From Symsagittifera roscoffensis (Eukaryota > Xenacoelomorpha > Acoela > Convolutidae), in the NCBI RefSeq assembly GCF_963678635.1, contig NC_087062.1:18277789-18341788 (forward strand): a stretch of DNA of 64,000 nt, in the 5' to 3' direction. Positions 29,499 through 41,400 of this stretch are shown here, piece after piece (the first letter of the stretch is position 1; each line of letters begins with the position of its first letter). The translations under genes and the position numbers were made by a program. The notes beneath the pieces were generated by a model that did no database searches, was not told where the DNA came from, and worked only from the letters and a program-made list of their open reading frames with translations.

Positions 29499-32400
29499 TC
29501 AGGTAATGCACCAAACAAGGCAATTATGTTCTTCCTTCAAGTAATAGAGCATCACATCCATGTATGCCTTCATTTTGAGAGAATGACAAGCCAATGACTT
29601 GAATTGCTTCTGTTCAATTAATGCACTCGCCGCCCACGGTTTTCTTCCGTCTCTAAACTCTGGTTTTACGACGAAGTTATCCAATAGAAGTCCGGTTTTC
29701 AGCTCGAAAAGACTGACCAGCAGCTTCGAGTCTTCGGTTTGATTTCCAGGAATCACATCTTCACATCTACGCTGTCTGACTTCAAACATGAGCTTATTCG
29801 CTTGCAGTACACAATTTTTCACAGCATCATCAAAACTTTCAGTCGATGTTTCTTTAAACGAATATCGATTGTTAATAAGCAAAACCGTAGAAAAGTTACC
29901 TTTCTCAAAACTGTAGTCGTACTCAAACTCCAACGATTCGACAAACAGGTTTTTACGTAACATATTCAAATCGCGCAAATCATCGCAAATGACCAACTCA
30001 GCCTGATTCGTAAAGTTCAACTTCATAAGGCGAGCATTTTTTTGTAATTCGGAAGTTAGCTGAGACCTTTTTTCTTCCAAGAACTTCCTTTCTTCCAATG
30101 CAGATGACCACTGACTTCCTTGTAATTGGTCCACCCCCCATGAGCATAGAGTGGAACCTTTTTTTCTGGGGTCAACGGGACGACATTTCAGTTGTGACAA
30201 CTCTTCGTTTAGCTGTCTATCGTCAGCTATTCTGGAAACACACGATACTGTGCCTGTCAATTCATCTTTTACTGGCATTGATTCCCTCATTCCATTTAGA
30301 CAGAGCAGAACTTCTGTGGTTTTGCTGGCTGCAAGGTAGTTTTCGATTAGCTTTTTTGCCAGCTGGGTGTCACCTAATTTCACCTGAATTAATTTGGCAG
30401 CCCACGCTTCTTCAGCCATTTTTGTAGTGGAAGCTGAAAGAATTGGACACAGCTGAGATCAAATATCATTTTTTCTTATTTATTTTTCTGAAGATTTTTT
30501 TTTAATCTCAAAATTCAATACTTTGAAGTTTGCGATCAATTTCAGAACACAAATAACTTAAATACGGCGCAAAAATCGGCACCGCACCCATTATGTTGCA
30601 TTTGGAAAACGTCGAATTCGCGAAAAAAAACAGCTATGATTCATTCGCCAGGTTGTGGTCGGGAAAAGGCGCAAAATCTCAAGCATTACACTTAATTTGT
30701 AACAGAACGGATTTAGGATTTTCTCGAGGGGAGGGGGGCGGATTCAAAAGTTTTCGAAAATTTTGCTTTTCTTTTTTTAGGTTGACCAAAATGATTTTCT
30801 GAGCGCTCCCAGAACAGGATAAAGTGCCTGTTTTGACACAATGTTTTACACGTGTTTTGAAGAAAAAAAAACGGGTCAAAAACGCCGTTTTCGGACACTT
30901 TTTGGAAAATTTTGACTAAAATATCGCGTTTTTTTTGGCATGCACTCACCTTCGAAATAAGTGTATGTTGGCGCCAAATCCGCCTCTAAAAACAGTAGGG
31001 TTGGTCATGTTTTAATTGATGTTTTAAAAAAAAACAGGTCGAATCCCTGAGGAAGGCGGGTCCCTGTTTTGTAATATGAAATTATCAATTGTTTTTAAGA
31101 CAATCATCTTACCAAGTACTTTAATGGAGTAATAGATATCAGATGAATAGACCATCTCATGTCCAAACGCTGGGAGTAGCTTTGTTCTCCTGTGCGCTTT
31201 GGGAAGATCAATTACTTGCATCTCGCGACTTGCCACATTCCAAAGACCAAGCATATCCATCGCTTTTGTTGGAACAATGACAGATTTGGTAAATTTTCTG
31301 ATTAATAATTCATTCGGTCTGGCATCTGTACCAATCGTTGGTTTAGGCGGTAGATCCAAGAACTGATCGATGGTTATGGTTCCAGGTACCCGCAAAACAC
31401 CTGGAGCTTCAACAAAGATTGGTGTAAATATCAAATGACTAAATTTGTTGCGGCCTTTTGGATTTAATTTTACTTGAATTTGCATTATAGTTGCCCTGAT
31501 AATGCAATCGCTTTCTAGAAAAAAAATACAAAAAAATTAGACAAAGATTAGATAAAGAATCCCGATAACACAGAGAACACGTTTGGTTGTTGTTTTTTTT
31601 TTTTCAAAATGGTTCCAACGAATCACAACTGAAATTACTTTAATATGACATATCATTCGACCCATTCAATTTTCATTTGTTTTTATCTTATTTACCCAGC
31701 AAAAAAAAAAAGTAAACCGACGCCAAAGTTTTTCACAAAAGTCAGTGGTCGAACATTAAATTCTCTCGTGATCAACTACTCGCAATGTTTTCTAACTTAG
31801 TAGCGTAATTTATTTTACGCACATTATCTGAACCATTGAAAATTTGAAAAACAATGAAAGTTGGGCCAGCGAAAATTTATAAATCAATCAGCAAACACTC
31901 AAAGGTCGACATCAATTTATAAAACCAATCACATTATTATCTCAGTTAGATTTGTATTTCATTTCATATTACCATTGACTTCAAACTCTGACATTGATGT
32001 ATCAATTAAACGTCAAAAAAATACAATTGAATACCTATGTCATGTAATTAACCAAGTTCAATCAAATTTATCTTTCTGCTGAAAAAATGTATTCAAGTGA
32101 TCGAAAAAATCAACGTGTCGAGAAAATAAATACTGATTAGATAATCAGAAACGTAGTCAACAGACAGTTGGAACTGTTGTTCAAGTAAAGGAAACAAAAC
32201 AAATTGATCAAATTTCAAACCGTGACAATGAAAGCAAAACATAGCCAAAAAAGTTGAAAACGAGTCAATGAACTCAGGAAAAACCAAAAGAAAACGAATA
32301 GCCTTTTTAGAACAATAACACAAGCACAAGCAAAAAAGCTAATAAATAGTTATAAAAAGCAAAAAGGTAAGAAAAAAAGATAAAAAAAATTTAAATAACA

Positions 32401-35400
32401 TTTGAAAAACAAATACTTTTACGGGAATCTAACAACTAGCCACTCGTAAAGCGGATAACACATGAAATCAAATTGCCAATACTATGCGGCAAAAGTGTTC
32501 TAGAAAAAAAAAACACTTTTTTATGCGAGTTGGATCGGAAAAAATGGCCTCGTACAATAACACGATGCTCTTAATCTAGCTTAGCAAAACCTAACCCAAT
32601 TATAGAAAACTGGATCAATCGATATTTTTCCTTACACTAGTAAATATAAAACTTAAAATCCACTTTCGAAACTGAGTTTATTTACGTTTTTTTAACACAA
32701 TTTGCCTTTTCGTAATTGGAGATTGTAACTTGCCATCCATAAAGCGAACAAATTTGCGTTGAGCTTGAAAAATTAAAAGTCAAACCACAAAAAATCGAAA
32801 TTGAGCGTGAACAAGATTTAAGACAATTTCCTAAAAAATGAACTCAATAAGTGTGCTCAACCCACGTTCTCTGACACTGTAAAATGGAATTCAAGCACTC
32901 AAACTTTTTCGAGAAAAGTAACCTAATTTGAAAATAATTAGCAATTTTTTCACTTAGATGCGAAGTTGCAATTATGACCGATAACGTTACTGGGAAAAAC
33001 TAAATGAGTAAAACTTTCAGTTTGAAAAATTTCTTTAGTGACGCACGCCAGTTATGAGTCTACATAATTGGTATGTGACGCAGTACCAGTCAGTTTGAAA
33101 AAAAAATTACCAACTAACATGCATCAATTTATAGAGCGGACGTATTTTAACTAGTATACGAAAAAGTTGATTAAAACAACCGACCCTGCCCAGGTTCGAA
33201 CCCTCTTATTTTGTTGCGGGTCTCCTTCCTTACCTCTACGCTACAGATCCACGATACCTTGAAGCTTAAGTGCAATTTGTAAAATAAAAGCCTGTGTTAA
33301 AATGCTTAGCATTGGCTGCACTTAATAGCTGGTTATTGATCAAAATAAAAACACTTTGAAAATGAACACTAATATTTGCTACTTAGGTTGAAAAAAAAGA
33401 GATTTCATACTGTCACACAAGCTTTGCTTGTGTAAATAAGTAAAACATTGAAAAAAGCATAGTTCAATTTTGCACCCCATTTGCAATTTTGTTATTGAGG
33501 AAGAGAGTGTCGTAGTTTGCTTCGAAAATCGAACTAGACTGCTCATAACAGGCCGAAGCCCTGAATGTTCCGACTGCCTTTTAAGGTTTTTTTGGAGCAG
33601 TAATAACATCAAAAAATTAAATGTAATAAAATAAAATGAAATTTTTTTTCTCTAAAATTTGAAATTTTTTATGAAAATCATCCCCCCACACGCCATATAA
33701 AGTACAAAAGGATAGATTTAGCTCCTTGTAACAAATCAATTATGGCAAATAAGCTTCCTTCAACCAATTTGGAACGATTTTAAGACGGATTAAATCTCCG
33801 CTTACGCGTTAATAGCGCGAAATATATCGCGCGTTAATTGTCCCAAATTGGCCAAATGGCAATCTTTAAACCCCCATAAATTTACGAAAAATGATCACAG
33901 CTGATATAACTTTTCAATTTTGAGCTCAGGGCAACAATAGCTTTCGAATGATATGAAAAAATTCCGTCAAAAATGGCTAGTTAAAAAGTCGAAATTTGTC
34001 TGAAGAAAAAAAAAACCCACCCCGAGCACAAATATTCCGTTACTTTCGTATCGAAAGTCGGAACAATGAGAACTTGAAAAGTATTCACAGTTCAAACCGC
34101 GAAAAATTAAAAATTCGTACACTTTTTCTTGAAAAAGAAATTCGTACACTTTTTCTTGAAAAACAAACTGAACTACACGACCCAACTGAGTGAAAATCCA
34201 CTTCGTTTACTTAATTTCATAGCAATCTAAATGCTTAGATAAGTAAAGTCGATAATTTATGTCGTTTGAAAATCAAACAAATGTAAACCCCTTTGAAATA
34301 ATGTTGCCTGTACTCACTTTCATTGCAGACTTTATTGAGAATAGAAGCGTAATTCCTCCGTTCCCATTCCGGAATCAAGTTATTTTGTCTGATCATAATT
34401 TCCAGCCTCGTCATTTTGCCCTCCAACACTGACTTCGGTGCTACCTTCAAAATTGTTCGCTTCAGTGGTACTTTTTTCACCGATTCAGCTTTTTTCTGCT
34501 TCCTGCTCATCTTATTCTGCTTCTTGTTTTTAGCGTTACACCGCCGTGGATTTTTGACTAAGGTGTTTACAGGATGAATATAATTTTGAGATAAAGCAGG
34601 TTGTAATCGAAACGCTGTGTCCCATGGAGGCGGAATCCAGGGTCGAAATCCTCCACTGCTGCGCAGAGCGGTTGTTCCTAATGAAGGATATGTTGGTCTT
34701 GGCCACCGTTGATGTTGTGAAGCACAATGGTTTGCGGGTTGACTATACTCTTGAGCAGAATTCGTAACTGCGCCGCCATGAAAATTCGCCACGGGATCGC
34801 TGAACAAATGGAACCCCAGGCTAGCTTGGCACCGTTGTAACAGATTAGATACTGATGACTGATCCCATCCGTAAATAATTAACAACTTGGCACATGCAGC
34901 ATTGATTGCTCCTAATGCAGATGATGCTGAAATAAAAAAAAACTAAAAACTCGATATTCTTGCTGAAGATATTAAAGGACAATAGAAAACCATTTCAATA
35001 CCTTAATTCCTTTCGACAAATTGTCTATTGCAAATGAAAAATTGATTTAGCTACAATGCGCGACACTGGTCATGAAAGAGCTTTACAGAAACATTAACAG
35101 AGCGGAGAACGCATTTCTACACTCTTTGGAAAAAGTTAATTGGTTCATGAAACTTTTGGTCCATAATAAGGGGAGCGGTGGAGAAGCTGTTACGTCTACA
35201 CCTGTTAATTATGAATATTTATGAAGTTATTTTTATATACTTTACAGATATCGATGTTGGTTTGAACTAACAAACGTCTGTCATTTTAATACCAGCAGGA
35301 TTATTGCTGCAATATCGATCTACAAGCAGATGGCTGAAAATGATCGTGCAGTCATGATTTAAAAATTCTGCACGTGATGTGCGAAAGAAATATGAGACGT

Positions 35401-38400
35401 AGAAGAAAAGCGAACGCTAGCATAGCATTGACTTTGGTTCTGTACAGAGAGGTTGCACTAGAAGTTCCTGTGCCAAACTTAAAGCAGAAAATGGCCTGAA
35501 ATCTTGATTGGTCGGCGTGATGATGCGTTTGAGTTAGAAAAATCTGACAGAGCATATGGAATTTGTGAGGCGTTCGAGACCAGCATCTTAATAAGTATCA
35601 GAGTACGTTGTAGCGTTTGAAGATCAAATCATCGAGCTGCTGCCCTTGGAATGACCGTTAAAGCTTGCTTTAACCGACCCGGTTAAAGCGTACAAACTAT
35701 TAAAAACTGCTAATATGTCACAGAAAGGCCAAATGTCTCGACCTACATCATTTGACCATTTTGGGCAGCAATATCTGGTATCTACACTTTATCAACATTT
35801 TCTCGCGTTTCAGTCAAGCAGTGATAGTTGAGAGCAAGGCTGTTCAAAAATTAATGGGGGAAAAAATTAACGGCCATTAATGGATGGCCATTAATGGATT
35901 TTTTAATATTCAAAATGGCATTAATGGATTTTTAATTCGAAAAATTAAAGGCTATTTCCGTTATTTCAGAGAAAGATGTCTTGTGCGGTGGAAAGTGGAA
36001 ATCCAAACAAAGTGCAAACAACTTTTTGGAGCCGACCTCGAACCGTATTGAAAGATTTTTCAGCGCAACTGGGTATTCTCTGGGTGACCTGCGGCAGTCA
36101 ATAAACCCTTTACATCTCGAAGAACAGCTCTTTCTCAAAGCCAATGCACGAATGTGGAATGTTGAAACCGTCAATGACGCTCTTCAAGAAGAAAACTGAG
36201 AAACATTCGAACTGAACGCCATTAATGGCCATAATGGCCATTAATGGATTTTTAGTTTTCTCCATTTCCGTTAATTGATTTTTCGCTGAAATTCAATTTT
36301 TCAATTGAAAATTAATTTTTGAGCAGCCTTGGTTGAGAGCAAGCTACCTTCGGAAATCATGGGAGCATCCTTTCAGCAGTAGATATCTGCGCTCGGTCAT
36401 TTTAATCAAGTCATCATTGACAATGGATGATAATTCAGTGACGAAGATTTGCGTTCAATGGTTACAACTGCCGCGAGGAGTCCATTGGGATTTGAGAGAG
36501 AAACAATGTTGTAGTTACTGAATTGCTGTTGAAGCTAGTAGAACACCATCACAAAAAAGTTGAAATTCACCACGCGCAGGCTGTTTCAGCCAAGAATTCG
36601 TAGCAAAAATGATATGGGTTTTTGCCTTATCAAACTGCTTTGGGGAAACCCCCTGTACCAGATTTTTCAGACCATAATAGTACAGCTGACATCGAAGACA
36701 AAACGAATTCGCAAGTTGTGGTTGATCAAAGGAACTCATTGCATGACGCAATAGTAGCTTTCAAGAAAGCTCAAAGCTCTAATCGGATTCGACAAGCTTT
36801 CAGAGCTAAATTGAAAATGTCTGTAGGGCCTTTCAAACGTGAATTAGTTTTTGTTTCAAACCCAGGGTGCTTAAGAAGACTCTTTGAGCCTGACATTGAA
36901 GCAGAAAATTTAATTCAGGAGTTGAACACGTGAACTGAATCTAGTTTGCCTACGAGAGACCCTGAGGTCATAATCGACAATTATGTTAATGAACCAGGAA
37001 GCAAATCTCTCAGAACGACAGCAGAAACGATTTATTATTACTGAAGTAACGACCCTGAACAGGCTCGACCTGCACAAGTTACTTTGAACATGACTATCCC
37101 AAAAGTGAGACAGCACGTTTTGTTTTTAAGCAAAAATCTGATCAAAACATATGGTATAAATCAAAAATTAGCGACAAAACAGGTTAGAATGAAAATAAAA
37201 ACAAAAACTGGAGAAATTTCGAGTATCTTGAGGGGGAGTTAGAGGGAACGAAAGGATGTATTGACTAGAGCAGAAATGTTAAAACTTGTGAAGCTCATGA
37301 TTCACAAAAGAACATAGAAACTTCAGAAGATTTGAACGCGTTTTACAAAAAGAAAATTACAAACCACAGACCAATAACCAGTTAGATAATTCGGCAAAAA
37401 GGTTTAAGAGTGAGAGAGAGATACGAGCCCGAATAAGGTTTTTGCAGCAACTTCAGAGGTGTATCTGGGAGCAAAGTTGAAGGAGATGGGTGTCTAAAAA
37501 AAAGTACCTGGTAGCAAAATTTCCACTAGGTGGGTGCTGATATCAAAAAACAACGTACTGAAGGCTTGGTTGGGAGCTAAAGGACTCTAAGATAACACAA
37601 TTCCAAAAACTAAATCAATGCGTGATTCGCCTACATGCTCCCGAGAAATGCTACATCGTTATTCTACTCATGGGAGCTTTTTTTGATCGTTGAACTCGCT
37701 AGACGTCAAAACGGCATCGTTTTTAAAGGGTGATAACAAGAACTAAACAATGGAACCAAACTTCCAATTTAAGCAAATTGTGAAAAATCTTAAGACTTCT
37801 TCATAAATGTGTATATGGGCTTAATCATGCATCCAAACAACGGTAGATATCAATTCACAGATGCCTAACACATAGAGCAGTTCAAACTTCTAAGCATGAT
37901 TGATGTGCGTTTTTTTATCACAGAGGTCAACAACGCTTGCGAGGAATATTTTGCTGCCATGTCGGCTGCTAGGTATAGACTGCATATTCACATTTTGAGA
38001 CAAGTTTCGAAAAGTTCCAAAGTTTTTTTTGCCATTGGAAGTGAAGGCAGCTGAGTTTTTACTTATTTGGGTACCTGTATTATGACAGAACCAGGAGAAC
38101 TTTGATCAAACAGTTTGGTTAAATAAAAACATTGGAACAAACTTCTGAAACAGTAAGTGACTCTTAGGCTTTACCAATGAGAATTCCGGCAATTTTGACA
38201 GTTAATTACGGTTAAAAAAATACCGGAAAATTCCGCAATTTTGTGAACGCCTCTACTATCTATGACAAAATAAAATAACTTTCAAACACTTGAATAATTT
38301 ATTCAAAAGTGGAGTGTTATCATGAAGCAAAACCAATTTTTCCGATAAGTCTGGAGTCAATCTGTTCCGTTTAACGGAAATGACGCTGCTAGGGCCTTTT

Positions 38401-41400
38401 AAACGTGAATTATCATGATCGTTTTTTAAAAACTCAGGATGCTAAAGACAGTGAGCCTGAAATTGACGCGAAAAAATTCATGCAGTAGTCGAACACGCAA
38501 ACTGAATCTAGTTTGCCTACGAGAGACCCTGAAGTCATAATAGATAATTATGTCAATGAACGAGCCAGCAAATCTCTCAGCACGACAGCAGAAACGATTT
38601 CGGATTACTGCGGTAACGATCCTGCACATTACTCTGAACACGACTATCCCAAAATAGAGACAGCACGTTTTGTTTTTGAGCAAAAATCTGATCAAAACGT
38701 ATCGTATAAAGCAAAAACTAGCAATAAAGCTGGCAAGAATAATAACAAAAACAAGAATTGGCTGAATGACGCAATAGTAGCTTTCAAGAAAGCTCAAAGC
38801 TCTAATCGGATTCGACAAGCTTTCAGAGCTAAATTGAAAATGTCTGTAGGGCCTTTCAAACGTGCATTAGTTTTTGTTTCAAACCCAGGGTGCTTAAGAA
38901 GACTCTTTGAGCCTGACATTGAAGCAGAAAATTTAATTCAGGAGTTGAACACGCGAACTGAATCTAGTTTGCCTACGAGAGACCCTGAGGTCATAATCGA
39001 AAATTATGTTAATGAACCAGGAAGCAAATCTCTCAGAACGACAGCAGAAACGATTTATTATTACTGAAGTAACGACCCTGAACAGGCTCGACCTGCACAA
39101 GTTACTTTGAACATGACTATCCCAAAAGTGAGACAGCACGTTTTGTTTTTAAGCAAAAATCTGATCAAAACATATGGTATAAAGCAAAAATTAGCGACAA
39201 AGCAGGTTAGAATGAAAATAAAAACAAAAACTGGAGAAATTTCGAGTATCTTGAGGGTGAGTTAGAGGGAACGAAAGGATGTATTGACTAGAGCAGAAAT
39301 GTTAAAACTTGTGAAGCTCATGATTCACAAAAGAACATAGAAACTTCAGAAGATTTGAACGCGTTTTACAAAAAGAAAATTACAAACCACAGACCAATAA
39401 CCAGTTAGATAATTCGGCAAAAAGATTTAAGAGTGAGAGAGAGATACGAGCCCGAATAAGGTTTTTGCAGCAACTTCAGAGGTGTATCTGGGAGCAAAGT
39501 TGAAGGAGATGGGTGTCTAAAAAAAAGTACCTGGTAGCAAAATTTCCACTAGGTGGGTGCTGATATCAAAAAACAACGTACTGAAGGCTTGGTTGGGAGC
39601 TAAAGGACTCTAAGATAACATAATTCCAAAAACTAAATCAATGCGTGATTCGCCTACATGCTCCCGAGAAATGCTACATCGTTATTCTACTCATGGGAGC
39701 TTTTTTTGATCGTTGAACTCGCTAGACGTCAAAACGGCATCGTTTTTAAAGGGTGATAACAAGAACTAAACAATGGAACCAAACTTCCAATTTAAGCAAA
39801 TTGTGAAAAATCTTAAGACTTCTTCATAAATGTGTATATGGGCTTAATCATGCATCCAAACAACGGTAGATATCAATTCACAGATGCCTAACACAGAGCA
39901 GTTCAAACTTCTAAGCATGATTGATGTGCGTTTTTTATCACAGAGATCAACAACGCTTGCGAGGAATATTTTGCTGCCATGTCGGCTGCTAGGTATAGAC
40001 TGCATATTCACATTTTGAGACAAGTTTCGAAAAGTTCCAAAGTTTTTTTTGCCATTGGAAGTGAAGGCAGCTGAGTTTTTACTTATTTGGGTACCTGTAT
40101 TATGACAGAACCAGGAGGAACTTTGATCAAACAGTTTGGTTAAATAAAAACATTGGAACAAACTTCTGAAACAGTAAGTGACTCTTAGGCTTTACCAGTG
40201 AGAATTCCGGCAATTTTGACAGTTAATTACGGTTAAAAAAATACCGGAAAATTCCGCAATTTTGTGAACGCCTCTACTATCTATGACAAAATAAAATAAC
40301 TTTCAAACACTTGAATAATTTATTCAAAAGTGGAGTGTTATCATGAAGCAAAACCAATTTTTCCGATAAGTCTGGAGTCAATCTGTTCCGTTTAACGGAA
40401 ATGACGCTGCTAGGGCCTTTTAAACGTGAATTATCATGATCGTTTTTTAAAAACTCAGGATGCTAAAGACAGTGAGCCTGAAATTGACGCGAAAAAATTC
40501 ATGCAGTAGTCGAACACGCAAACTGAATCTAGTTTGCCTACGAGAGACCCTGAAGTCATAATAGATAATTATGTCAATGAACGAGCCAGAAAATCTCTCA
40601 GCACGACAGCAGAAACGATTTCGGATTACTGCGGTAACGATCCTGCACATTACTCTGAACACGACTATCCCAAAATAGAGACAGCACGTTTTGTTTTTGA
40701 GCAAAAATCTGATCAAAACGTATCGTATAAAGCAAAAACTAGCCATAAAGCTGGCAAGAATAATAACAAAAACAAGAATTGGCTGAATTCAGAGTATCTT
40801 GCGGGTGAGTTACAAGGAAAGAACGGATGTATTAACTAGAGCAAAGATGTTAAAGTTTGTGAAACTTATGATTCACAAAAAAGCATCGAAACTTCAGAAG
40901 ATTTGAATGCCGTTTACAAATTGAAAACTACGAACCAAAGACCAACATTCAGATAGATAATTCGGCACAAAGATTTAAGAATGAGAGAAATACGAGTGCA
41001 GATAGGATTTTTGCAGCAACTTCAGACGAAAATCTGCGAGCAAAGTTGAAGGCAATAGGTTTTTAAGAATGAAGTATCTGGGAGCAAAATTGCCATTCGA
41101 TGGGTACTGACAGCAAATAACGAGGTACTGAAGTTACAGTTGGGAGCTAAATGTTTCCAAGATAACACAATTCCAGAAACTAAATCAATGCGTGATTTAC
41201 CTACATGTTCCCTCGTTATTCTAATCATGGGCGCTTATTGGTGGTCGTTGCACTCAACAGCGTTTTTACTGGGCGATAACATGAATTGAACCTATATATA
41301 AAAGGTCTCCAATGGAAGCAAATTGCGAAAAATCTTATGGCTTCTTCATAAATGGGTATATGGGCTCAATGATGCATCCAAACAATGGCTTTTTTTAATC

